A DNA stretch of 64,000 nucleotides from Collybia mongolica (lineage: Eukaryota; Basidiomycota; Agaricomycetes; Agaricales; Clitocybaceae). Below the pieces are notes generated by a model. That model was not told the origin of the DNA. It searched no databases and was given only the letters and a program-made list of their open reading frames with translations. Location of the stretch: contig JAAXNY010000001.1 of assembly GCA_013420905.1 (NCBI GenBank), positions 2,542,001 through 2,606,000 on the forward strand. Direction: 5' to 3'. The position numbers and the translations under genes were made by a program. Below are positions 33,729 through 44,849 of this stretch, piece by piece (the first letter of the stretch is position 1; the number at the start of each line of letters is the position of its first letter).

Positions 33729-35405
33729 TTAAGGCCTACGGAATCCGCTTCGGTCCCAATCACCCATTTTCTCTCCTTCCCTGACTCGACCCAACTTCTT
33801 TGCGGTCAAACCAGCCACTCGAATGAACAATGAACCATCAATATTCTCCGCGCCAGACAACTCTGTGTTCTTGAAGTCGAGGAGACCTGCAGGTCTGGAT
33901 CCAAAGAGGCTACTATAATGAAGGAGAGCACGTTGCAATTTAGGAAGGTGTTCGTCCGGGTGTACCAAAGATGTTTCTATAATGGAGAACCAGGGGTTCG
34001 GGGTCACCGTCTTGGGAGATGATGGAGAGGGAATAGCTGAGCCCTCTGGCGTTGGGAGGGGGCCGGATGGCATAGGATGAGTTATCGTCGATTCGAAGAA
34101 GCCCTTGATATCGAGGTCAGCGCAGCCTCGACTTACCCACCAAGCCAAAGAAACGAGGAAGTAGCCTCTTAGGAGAATGCCTTGAGACACGGGAGTAAGG
34201 TGAACCATACAAGAACCAAGAAATAGGGACGAGGTCACTAGGTGCATGCTGCGTATTGAAAAAAATTCAACCAACGCCCCGAATATTAAGGAAATAATTA
34301 GAAGCTCACTAGCAGAAATCCACATTGAAGTTCTTCCCAAGTTTCCATCCTCCGACACCATAGATTAACACGTTCACCCACATGAGTTCCTCCATTTTAC
34401 GCCAAATCGCTTGTGGGTTAGATGTATCAACGTGCCAATCCTTCAGATACTTTATTAGCGCACCACCATGCCTATGCATGGTATCGATATACGTTCTTAT
34501 CCCCTCCTTGCTGGCAACGCCTCCAAGCTCGAGATCATTGAGTATACGAGCCAACACAGTAAAGGCATGTATACCCGGGCCCGAAGAGACGTCCGACAGA
34601 CCGAGAGAAGTCACGGCATCGGTTTCAACAAAGGAGTCAGGGACGAGTGCTGTATCGTCAAGGGGGTGTACGGCCGCCCCGGCTAGACCTACATGATAAT
34701 GTCAGTCGTGTATACAGCCTACTGGAGATGGGTCGGATACTTGCCTTCAGCGGTCATGCCTGGAAGGCCAAACTCTAACCCGTACCCAGTATGGATCATG
34801 GGGTGGAGCAAACCCCCCAAGAAACGACTAAACATTATTGGATGAGGCTTCATCGAACCTACATTCTCGAAGTTGGCCTTCCGCGAGAATACATATTCTT
34901 CAACGGTAGCTGCAACGCCTTTCTCCTTGATGACATCCTTGAAGAAGGCAAGGTACGCGCCATAAGACCTGTGAGAGATAAATATATTATATTAATCCAT
35001 TCCTCAAGACAAAGGATATGCATACGGCCTGTCGCCCAGATGATCATTGAAGTTGGCCGTGGTGATGAGTTGCGGTGGATCAATGGCAGGGCGTTGGTAG
35101 CGAGCGTCTTCGTCATAGCCGCCTTGAATCACATCACTATCTGCTCCAAGCGACCACAGAGCAATTATCCGATGAGCTGCGTGGCTGAGTACAGTGATCA
35201 GAATTTATGCGGAAATGATGCGCTGCAGATCATACTTGTGAAACCCTTTGTCGTTGTAGAACATGTGCCATCTCTTGTGATTGTCTTCAAGAGCTCTTAT
35301 CAGAGTTGCAGTTGAGTCTGGACTGAATCCGGTCCATGAAGGGATGTATTTCGACTCTGGGGCAGATGGTGTTGGGAAAAACATGAAATCGGTAAGAATG
35401 GACAT
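33729..35405 (-). CDS. Questin oxidase-like protein (DUF4243/AflY-like), copy 1
   Basis: Five exons (35405-35236, 35184-35026, 34968-34745, 34688-34310, 34248-33729) sum to 1,452 nt, encoding 483 aa. Landmarks: PESKYIPSWTGFSPDSTATL; NHKRWHMFYNDKGFHNHAAH with the intron inside the HNH triplet; ALWSLGADSDVIQGGYDEDA; YQRPAIDPPQLITTANFNDH; LGGLLHPMIHTGYGLEFGLP; MHLVTSSLFLGSCM; FLVSLAWWVSRGCADLDIKG. This is the DUF4243 family of questin oxidase (Baeyer-Villiger-type cleavage of anthraquinones) and aflatoxin-pathway AflY. Mushroom genomes hold many paralogues with unknown substrates. Intron 3 starts GC (GAAG|GCAAGT), a GC-AG intron; the paralogue has GT there. No polyketide synthase lies nearby. 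Confidence 0.85.
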
Positions 35406-36737
35406 GGTGGATAGCCAGTGAATATTATGGAGTAGTCTGGTTATACCACAGGTCTTTATAGGCACCAGAAATGGCTTGTATGTCTGGTGGAGTACCAATC
35501 TCATGATTGGGTGTCGTGACTGCTTAACAATGGAAACTTTGCGAAATGACTCGACGCGATCACTGGCCTTTAAACCGTGGCGCACTTGTGGAGGGCTGTG
35601 GCTGGCACCAGTTGATACTCATCAACGCAGGATCGCACCGCCAACGCATGGTTTACGGGGGCAGATCCTGAAGGTGGAAAGTGAACGTGACTTGGTTGGG
35701 CCTGATGATTAAAACGTTGGAATTCGGAGGCCAACAAAATACGCAATAGTTTGCTCAGGAATGTGAACAACCTAGATCTATATCACTAATCGTTGGGGAG
35801 CGCAACGACTACCCTTTAGGAAGGCTCGCACGCTTGGCCATAGTGTTCCTTTTTCTAAAAAAAACTGAGGGGCAACAAGTCGCGATGATGAGGTTGGTGG
35901 TATAGTATAAAGCGTCCGAGCCGATAAATTTGCAACATTACCGTTTGATCCGGACTCAATCCAGACTCCGAGATGGCCGGATTATGTCGCTTTGCCCGTC
36001 CACTTGCTTTTTTATTTACACTCCATTCATCAACTCTGGACCAGCGACTGAAAATCCCTCTTGCATACCTCAACTCGACTCGGGAAATATGAGTATGTCA
36101 CCCGCGGGTCACGAACTTGGAACCTATAATCCCTTGTTGGGAAGTAAGTACCAACATGTCGAATCCAGCCCCGACGGTACCAACACCCGAAGAATCGAGG
36201 GTCCGTGGATAGTACCGTTGCAAAAAAAAAGCATGCGCCCACATATGCCCATCTGCCTCCCACCACGCAGACGCTTTCTGCGACGTTACGGCCTGTGGCG
36301 CTCAAGCTTTGAACGCCGTGCTACATTTCCCTATGGCCCTACTTTAGCCTAGGCTCCTGGTGCACTTGTGGTATGTTTGTGCTTGAAGAACGTCCTTCAA
36401 TTACTCTCGTGGATTTGCCGAGTATAATATGCCCTTTGTGTGTCAAGATTCTTGCTTGCTTGCCGTTCCCCTGAGACTATATACGTACGACATAGGTATG
36501 CCTCTCCTCTCCACTCGCGAAACCCTCCCCTCATTCTGACCGAAATCATACTATATGCGTTTATTCATTTCTCGGACTGTACCAAGACCTACTGCCTTCT
36601 CGAGCAGCAGATTAAGTTACTAAATATAAACACGTACATTTGAATCTTACACATAAGGTACAAATACATTATCAAAGACGCAGCAACTGAAAACTTACCA
36701 CATGAACGTCATTGTACATGCATTCGGGCTTACGCGG
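35406..36737. other. 1.3-kb spacer between the two questin-oxidase-like genes
   Basis: Holds the promoter of copy 1 and the terminator of copy 2. Short frames are present but none is recognisable or spliced convincingly. Confidence 0.4.
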
Positions 36738-38426
36738 TCAGGTTTTATAGAACCCATTCCGATCCCACTTGCCCGGCTGTTCTCCTTCCCTAACCCTACC
36801 CAGCCTTTTCGCAGTCAAGCCAGCAGCCCGAATGAACAACGATCCATCAATTTTCTCCGCGCCAGGCAACTCCGTGTTCTTGAAATCCGAGAGACCCGCA
36901 GGCCTAGACCCAAAGAGGCTACTGTAATGGCGGAGGGTGCGCTGGATCTTGGTAAGATGGTCATCTGGGTGCACCAGAGACGTTTCGATAATAGGGAGCC
37001 AAGGATTCGGGGTCACTGCCTTGGGAGATGACGGGGAGGGGAGAGCCGAATGATCTGGCGTTGGAAGTGAGCCGGATGGCGCTGGGTGAGTTGATGTCGA
37101 TTCGTAGAAGCCCTCAATGTCGAGGTTAGCGCGGCCTCGACTTACCCACCAACCCAAAGAGATAAGGAAGTAGCCTTTGAGAAGAATCTCTTGCGAGACA
37201 GGTGAGAGATATGTCATATAAGAACCAAGGAATATGGATGAGGTGACCAGGTGCATGCTAGGAAAGAGCTTAACGCAACAAATGCCAGGGAAGTAATGGG
37301 TCACTCACTGGAAGAAGTCAGCATTAAAGTCCTTGCCGGGCTTCCATCCTCCGGCGCCATATATCAGCGCGTTTGTCCACATGAGTTCTTCCATTTTATG
37401 CAATATTGCCTCTGGATTCGACCCGTCAACATGCCATTCTTTTACATACTTGATCAACGTGTCGCCATGCTTATCCATAGTTTCAGCAAACATTCCTTCC
37501 CCCTCCGTGTCGACAATGTTGCCAAGTTCAGGATCTTTGAGTATACGCGCTATGATGCTAAAAGCATGTACACCGGGAGAGGGGTCGTCCGATAGAGCAA
37601 TAGACTTCAAGCGTGAAACGACTTGACTGAGGGCAGAAGGCGCGGTGGTTTCAAAGAAGGAGGCAGGGACGAGTCCTGCGGCACTACGAGAGTGTACGGC
37701 TGCCTCGGCTAGACCTGAATCGAAGTCTAGGTCATAAAGTTCGCCAGAGGTAAAATCAGATATTCACCTTCAGCGGTCATGCCTGGAAGGCCAAATTCTA
37801 ACCCATACCCAGTGTGTATCATGGGATGTAATAACCCCCCCAAGAAGCGATCGAACATCCCGGGATGAGGCTTTGAACTTGCGGCCTCGATGTTTGCTTT
37901 CTTTGAAAATATGTATTCTTCGATGGCAGCTGCGGCACCTTTCTCTTTGATTAAATCCGTGAAGAAAGAAAGGTACGCCCCGTAATACCTGACGGAGATA
38001 CATTTCAGCTATATGCGTGATACGAACGAAGGAGTCGGTTCGTACGGTCTGTCGCCGAGATGATCATTGAAGTTAGCAGCAGTAATTGGTTGAGGTGGCT
38101 CGATTGCAGGGCGCTGGTAGCTACAGTCTGCATCGTAACCGCCTTGGATCACATCTGCATCAGCTCCCAGAGACCATATAGCTAAGGCGCGGTGGGCTGC
38201 GTGACTACCAGCAGTCGTCAGAAACGGGGGCGAGAATGAATCTTTGTAATCCATACTTGTGGAAACCTTTGTCGTTGAAGAAGATGTGCCATCTCTTGTG
38301 GTTGTCTTCCAGTACTTTTGTCAATGTCGCGGTTGATTCAGGGGTAAACCCAATCCACGAGGGAGCGTATTTCGACTCTGGAGCGGACGGTGCTGGGAAC
38401 AGTTTGAGATCTGTGGGAGTAGACAT
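36738..38426 (-). CDS. Questin oxidase-like protein (DUF4243/AflY-like), copy 2
   Basis: Five exons (38426-38257, 38204-38046, 37988-37768, 37714-37309, 37257-36738) sum to 1,476 nt, encoding 491 aa. Exons 1, 2 and 5 have exactly the lengths of copy 1 and exon 4 is nine codons longer. Sequence: MSTPTDLKLFPAPSAPESKY, NHKRWHIFFNDKGFHNHAAH, SLGADADVIQGGYDADCSYQ, ANFNDHLGDRPYYGAYLAFF, GLLHPMIHTGYGLEFGLPGM, MHLVTSSIFLGSYM, LISLGWWVSRGRANLDIEGF. Same family and probable role as copy 1. All introns are GT-AG, with the first donor GTATGG. Both genes lie in the same orientation, a typical tandem duplication. The substrate cannot be read from sequence. Confidence 0.87.
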
Positions 38427-39039
38427 GGTAAAAAGTGGGAGAACTAGACCGGTTCTAAGACCAGCTTTTATAGACCTCAGAAACCGTGTGTAGATGGTCA
38501 GGTGAAGCATGATTGAGTGACGTCAGCGTGCTTAGCAATGAAGTGTATTGAAAAGTGACTCGACGACGAAACTTGTTCAGGAAATAAACCGTGCTTGGAG
38601 TACTGATCACCGCAGCCCCCAGGAACGGAGAAAGGGAAATTGAACGTGACTTGGTGAACCTAGTGGGCAGAGTGATTGATAAGATTGACAAGAATGCGCC
38701 TGGCCAGGCGTCAGGGCGCGCGATTTCTGTCCGTGAAGGACGGACTCGAGCCACTCACCAAGGTGCGTGCAGTGCACCGATTTTATATACGCCTTCGATG
38801 ACAAGTATCTTGGTTAGAGCCAAAAAGCCATCTTAAAAATATCGCGACGCGGTGTTTCGCTAAAGTCTCTAGGACAAACATACGCTTTGATTCGGGGTGT
38901 CTCTTCGATCGCCGATTACTGAACATCGCAATCACAATATCATCTGGTCTCTCGCCGCATGCTTTTGAGTAATTTACAAGGCGAAAATGAATACCCAAGC
39001 TCAAAGAAGAAGAACCTGAAAAGCAGGTTGCAACTACTC
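38427..39039. other. Spacer between questin-oxidase-like copy 2 and the D-2-hydroxyacid dehydrogenase
   Basis: About 610 bases containing the promoter of copy 2 and the 3' flank of the dehydrogenase. No gene is seen. Confidence 0.4.
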
Positions 39040-40263
39040 TCACTTCAGGAGATTTTCACAGGTGCCTGTGGTCTCCATTTCTCTGAGATTATTTAACGTC
39101 GTGTCGGCTATGTTCTTGAGGGCTTCTTCCGTCAGATAGGCTTGATGTCCTCTGCCAAAGGTCCAAAAAGTTCCTATCAGCTATCAGTGCGTCCAGACGA
39201 AAACATTATTGGGACCCACGTCATAAAGACATTATAAAATGATAATAGCCGAGCGAAAACATCATCATGAATGATTTTAGAGCTCGAGTCGGCGAAAAAA
39301 TATGCCGCTTCCTTCTCGTAGACATCCAGACCAACAGCTCCTAAATGACCTGACTTAAGAGCACTGTGAGGGGACACAATCAGTCCCGACAGACAGACGA
39401 GGTGACGACCCGAACCGAATCAAGGCATATGTGTCGATCAGCCCGCCGCGTGAGGTATTGATCAAAATGACGCCTCTCTTCATCCGTTCAATGGTGTTGT
39501 CGTTGATCATATATGCGGTATCGTCCGTCAACGGGCAGTGGAGGCTGATGATATCCGATTTCGGAAGAAGTTCGCCAAGGGTATCAACATACTTGAACCC
39601 ATACTCCGCGGCTAAGGCTGAAGGATACGGGTCATAGGCAATGACGTTGCAAGAAAACCCTTTCGCCAGAATCTTTCCCGTGATCAGGCCAATCTTCCCC
39701 GTTCCGATGATGCTGACAGTCTTTCCTGACAAGTTGAATCCTAAAAGACCATCGAGGAGGAAGTTCCCCTCCCGAACACGAGAATAAGATTTGTGATATT
39801 TGCGGACAACGGTCATGATCATGCCAACAGCAAATTCGGCCACAGCTTCGGGAGAGTATGATGGCACCCGCGCAACCTTGATCCCCAGCCTGGAAGCAGC
39901 TGTAATATCGACATTGTTGAAACCAGCACAGCGAAGAGCAACGTATTTCTATCGGAAGAATTCAAACGTGCGATATGACATAGCGGAGAACATACCACTC
40001 CATGAGCGTGAAGTTGTTCTAGAACTTCGGCATCGCAGACATCGTTGACAAATATGCAGATTGCTTGATGACCTTCTGCGAGTACTGCAGTGGTTTTGTC
40101 GAGTCGAGCTTCAATGTAAGAGAACTCAACCTCCGCAGTTCCTTTGTTTGCGGCATTGAGGGAATCGGTATCATACTTGCAATCATTAACCACTAAGCGA
40201 TGGGACCAACAGAACAAGTGAGCAATGACACACCTTTCGAGTACCGAAGACTGCAACCTTCAT
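39040..40263 (-). CDS. D-isomer-specific 2-hydroxyacid dehydrogenase (D-lactate dehydrogenase-like)
   Basis: Five exons (40263-40234, 40175-39996, 39948-39416, 39363-39220, 39151-39040) total 999 nt, encoding 332 aa. It would interconvert a 2-oxoacid and D-2-hydroxyacid with NAD(H), most likely pyruvate/D-lactate, in the cytosol. [20 protein letters not shown] and [14 protein letters not shown] open the substrate domain. [20 protein letters not shown] and [18 protein letters not shown] match the LdhA type. The Rossmann loop is GTGKIG at 152-157. Catalytic residues are Arg237 ([10 protein letters not shown]), Glu264 (GLDVYEKE) and His298 (MTGHQAYLT). YEKEAAYFF near residue 263-271 is typical of D-lactate dehydrogenases. 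It is divergent from the NAPE-PLD-like gene, with 726 bases between the starts. Confidence 0.93.
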
Positions 40264-40989
40264 GGTTGGGATCATTGATCAGGTAATTGCCTGTTGCGCA
40301 TCTTCGAATTGGAATGGTAAGTATCAGAAGAAGTTGAACCCTCGTGACAAGCACGACCGCCTTTCTGAGTCCAGTGACTCCAGCTAATTTTTCCCCATTT
40401 TTCAGACGTTGAGCATTCATCATGATCAACAAGCGCTACTGAATTATATTTCTTTCCCATGACCCTCATGGCCAGAACTCTTGACTTTGTTCCTTGCCAA
40501 CAGGTGCATACATAGGCGGATCGTATTCTTTCGAAAAGCCTCGCCATGAAAATCTTACAGACTGCCAGAAATGCCAGCCGTGACTAAAGCCGATAGCACC
40601 TGGACACCCGTGCAATATGCAACGTCGCAGTACTCTCGGCACACAATACTGTGGTAAATGAATTATCGAGAATTCGATCACTTTGGGTGCAGGTAGCCCA
40701 CAAATTCCAAAGCACGATGCTAGACGACGCTAGACTGTGACTTGACTAAAAAGAGCCTTCTGTGCTGACGATTCCGAGAGTTGTGCTGCATCTGATTCCA
40801 CTCAGCGGCCGCCGAAATCAATCTAGACTGCCAACTCAGCCTTATAATAGGTGGTACATACAAGGATACAAGCACCCCATATATGTGGGCTACGACCAGG
40901 GTACTATTTCTGGATCGGATCCTTCAAGGCCTTCGGAGGAGCTATTTTCAGATTTTTAGCCTGTCCTGTGCATCCTTCGCGTCGCACCT
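40264..40989. promoter_or_regulatory. Divergent promoter region between D-LDH-like and NAPE-PLD-like genes
   Basis: The two start codons at 40263 (minus) and 40990 (plus) face away from each other over 726 bases, which must carry both promoters. I see no gene and cannot name specific factor sites. Confidence 0.5.
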
Positions 40990-42674
40990 ATGACAGCCTT
41001 CCTTCAAACTACCATGGCGAAATCAACCAGTACTATCCGCGTTTCCGAGGTGGGAAATGCAGCAAAACGCTCAGCTCGCCCCAGCCACTGGGCGAACAAA
41101 GCAGGGACTGCATTTGAGAATCCCTGGGCCAGTTGGCGGCCTCATGACTGGCGCGACCAGCTGTATGTGAGTTTCTTCCTGATTCCAGCACCACTCTTTG
41201 ACGATATGGGGTCTCGGACATTATAGATAGTGTTTCAACACTCAAAGCAATGCCCTGTTCCACCGGATGACATGCCTTCTCTGATCCCAGCACGCAAGCC
41301 TACCTGGAGCTTTATTGGCGAGGATTCTGCAAAGCTCAAGGCTACCTGGATGGGACATGCATCATTCTATGTCGAACTTCCTGCGCGCACGATAGCCCGT
41401 GGCGCTACACGACTTTCTTCACCCACCCGTGGGGCTCGCATCCTTTTCGATCCAGTATTTAGCGAGCGATGTTCCCCAATTCAATGGGCAGGATTCAAGC
41501 GAATCACCCGTATGTCTACTCTCCATTGCTCAATTCCCTCTTCGGCTAAAATTCTACAGCACCAGCCTGTTCGTTCGAAGAACTCCCTGAAATAGATGTC
41601 GTGGTTATATCTGTACGTGATCCCCTACCATGATTATCTAATCGTATTAACTCGTACAAGCATGACCACTATGACCAGTAGGTGTTAAGCGATAGCACGA
41701 GGCACAGCAACGCCATTCCATTCTGATTTCACGAAACAGCCTTGATGCTCCAACTGTCCATCAATTCATCTCGTTTCCCCGAATTCCCCATTTCTTTGCA
41801 CCCCTCGGGAATGCGAAGTTACTCCAGTCAATGGGTGTTCCCAAAAGCCACTGTCATACCCTGGACTGGTGGGAGAGCCGAAGAATTGAGATAGAGGTTT
41901 CCTCGAAAGACAAACTTAGCGACACCGGGACTGATACCGTCATTGTTGACCTAACTTGCACTCCAAGCCAGCATAATGTAGGGCGTAACTTCATGGATCG
42001 TTTTTACAGCCCAGGTTCTCTGTGGTCCTCTTGGGTCGCTCAAGAAGTTCTTCCTGGTGACTCTTCTGTCAAGACAAAGTCAGCTCTCTTCGGGGGCGAT
42101 ACGGGCTATCGTTCCGTACTCGACGGGCAGGACGAGGACAAGTTACCTGTGTGTGAAGCTTTCAGGCGAATCGGCGAACGTTTCAGCGAGGTAGACCTTG
42201 CCATGATTCCGATCGGGTATGTCACTACAAATTCGCTGAGCTTTGCCAATCTTTTCATCATTGTTTCATTTAAAAGTGCCTACATGCCGCGCAGATACAT
42301 GTCACCCGTTCACTGTTCTCCGCAAGATGCTGTGCTTCTGTTCAAAGATCTCAAAGCTAAGAACGGCCTGGGAATGCACTGGGGGTAACTACCAACGTCT
42401 TGAAAGGTGAATTTGGTTCTGACGCATACCTTTCTAGGACATTTGTGCTCACTACCGAGCCAATCATGGATCCTCCCAAGAAACTGAAAGAAGCCTGCGA
42501 GAAATTTAGAGTCGAGCAGGGCATTTTTACTTGTACTGATATCGGTGAAACCAAGTATATATTAATTCTATACATATACATACACGTTGTAACGCGTACA
42601 GGGGATACCCCCGAATTTCTTATGTTTACCAGTACCAATACATTATTTGCGACTTATGGTGGTTAGACCAATAA
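40990..42674 (+). CDS. NAPE-PLD-type metallo-beta-lactamase-fold hydrolase
   Basis: Eight exons (40990-41166, 41227-41509, 41560-41612, 41661-41677, 41740-42216, 42277-42384, 42438-42554, 42602-42674) sum to 1,305 nt, encoding 434 aa. The family cleaves N-acyl-phosphatidylethanolamines to N-acylethanolamines and phosphatidic acid. Visible: ATWMGHASFYVELP, ARILFDPVFSERCSPIQWAG, ELPEIDVVVIS and the metal motif HDHYDH (172-177), whose last His codon is split by the 17-nt exon 4. ALFGGDTGY carries a metal-bridging Asp. GAYMPRRYMSPVHCSPQDAV and GLGMHWGTFVLTTEPIMDPP follow. The last intron (42555-42601) is optional: without it the frame stops at 42666. The 3' end overlaps the convergent DUF6533 gene by about 30 bases. 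Confidence 0.9.
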
Positions 42675-44380
42675 TGATGTTTGAGTTCTGTTGGAAGCGT
42701 TTCACATCTGTGATTCTATCGCTCACTCGGATGCCATCGGCTTCCTCCATACTGTGGGTTTCTGATCGCAGCGCATCAGCTTCATCGCTCTCAAAATCAT
42801 ACACTCTGGATGTGACATCTTCACTCATATGAAGGGGGGCGCCGATGTTTCCGATGACTGAACCGTGGGCAGAGTCGATTGCTGCAAGGGCTGCGAATAT
42901 GTTTCAGTAGAGTTCGCGATCGTCTCCTCGACTGAGCGCAAATTGAGAACCAGGCACTGGCCCAATATAGGCGCAAGCCTTTGTTGCATCAAATACATTA
43001 GCCTCATAGCAGATGAAATTGGCTCAATAAGACTCACGAGGTTTGTAGAATAATGACGACCCTGGCCACTCTGATAACCTATTTCATAGGTTTGATGAGT
43101 TTACCTATTATGTAGGATCGGAGGGAATACACGGACGAGTGATGGGACCGAAGGGGGAAAGGCAAAGGGGGTATATGGAAGGATTCATCAGAACAATCAC
43201 AAACCTGATTAAATATCATGGTGAACAGAAGAAGAATTTCGATCGCACTAAAATTCCGTTAGAGTTTAGAAGTATTGACGATCCCTATAGCGTACAGATA
43301 GTAGAGGATATCTAGTATCTTTCAGTAACCATATTTAAAAAAAGCCGCGATGAATGTACATACCGTCACAAAGAATGTAATAGCTGTAGGTGTTCTTCAT
43401 CCCAAGTTTCCTTGTTCTCCAAGAGGTTTTCACAGTTCTGGCAAGCGTGAGGGCTAAAACGATGGTATCGAAACCGAGTGCTAATGCGGCAGACGACGTG
43501 TTCCCTAAACGTCGAACTAGGTTTAGTACAAAATATTAAGGAGATAAATCAACTGTTTAACTTACACTTTACAGCATCAGGAGGTAGGACTTCACTACAG
43601 CTCCCGAATTGTCGGAAGCCAGGAGCCTGAGCGGCGACTTTGGCTGACATGAAAAAGTCAACCTATTGGATAGATTGAATTTATGAGAGGTAGATGTTTG
43701 CGAGAATACATACTGCGCTGATGAATACTTTGACAGAAGCAACAACAACAAGAATCGCCAGAATGAAATAGTTGCGCTGGTATATTGCAAATGTCCTGAG
43801 AACAAAGACGCCTGTGACTCTAATGAATGCGATATACTTTTGATACACAAGGAAAGAATATCGTACCAGATAAAGCAGCAGATGAAAAAATGAAACATAC
43901 CTGTTCGACATATATGACGGCTGCACATCTGAAGGAAGGTAATTAAACGGCAACCAGTCAAGCAAATAGAAGACACGGACCCCTAAATATTAATTTATGT
44001 GATGTTAGGTGAAGGTCACATCGGTAGAGTTATGATACGTACCTTGTTTAAGTGAATAGGCAGGAAAAATGATATACTAAATGTCATTTGATAAAATATC
44101 GTGGCATATCGAAGAGTGACGAAAAGAGCAAAAACGAGTGTCTTTTTTGGTCGCCACATACGGCTAGCCTCCTCCGACAATGAAAGGAAGAAGTCAAAGT
44201 CATAGATAGAGGGTATGGTACATACCGCAAGCGGCGTAGCCAGCAGATATGGCAATACGACTGAAGACGAAGCTAGTATCAGCTGCACAGTCAAAGAAAT
44301 AAAGCTGGCTTCACCGGCCCTGCTTCGAGTTGCGAAAAAATCGCCTGTAATGCTGCAGGGCTGAGTGAAGATGTGGCCAT
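42643..44380 (-). CDS. DUF6533 multi-pass membrane protein
   Basis: Minus-strand blocks fit the DUF6533 family, abundant Agaricomycete proteins with about seven transmembrane helices and no known function. The hallmark is LLATPLAVCTIPSIYDFDFF LSLSEEASRMWRPKKTLVFA (broken here for length; about 44120-44270). Hydrophobic exons follow near 43860-43960 and 43570-43800, and SALALGFDTIVLALTLARTV-like sequence near 43440-43500. The C-terminal block LAPILGQCLVLNLRSVEE (about 42900-43000) matches the family's conserved end. The final exon is acidic (VYDFESDEADALRSETHSME) and stops at 42643. The N-terminal exon boundary is uncertain: ATG 44380 gives MATSSLSPAALQAIFSQLEA, but its splice to the next exon is unresolved. 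GPCR-like roles have been suggested for such proteins, without evidence here. Confidence 0.65.
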
Positions 44381-44849
44381 AGTGATATCGGATATAGGTT
44401 GCATGACAGAGATGTGAGGCATTTTATACCATTGCCAAAGCTATGCACAAAGACATGCTGAGCCAAGTAGAATTAATCACACTAAATTTGCCTTGTTGAT
44501 GCGTTTCCTACGGGTGATGAAAACTATATTAATATAGATTCAGGGCGGGAGGCTGTTGGTTATGAGAGAATCAACACTACGTTATTCTCGACACGTTCCT
44601 GGGTCGCAGGAACACTGTGTTCCGGGTTTCAAGCGCAACAGAATCCGGAGTCCACACCAACTAAGTACTGATTTGCCGGTCCATCAAAAACACAATGTGT
44701 GATGGCGGGTGATGCCCATCTGAAAGTCCAAACATTCCTAGGAATATTCGATAGTCGTAAGTAATGAACCACAGCTACAAGAACGCCTAACTATTAATCG
44801 AAGATATTATTCCTTGGCACCCACATCCATCGGCAAATTAGGGCTGAGC
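44381..44849. other. Intergenic region between DUF6533 and App1-like genes
   Basis: About 470 bases, holding the DUF6533 promoter and the App1-like terminator. Nothing else is seen. Confidence 0.4.

Noticed and set aside
23386..38426. Idea that transporters plus questin-oxidase-like genes form a biosynthetic cluster
   Set aside because: No backbone enzyme, P450 or regulator lies among them; tandem duplication explains the layout better.
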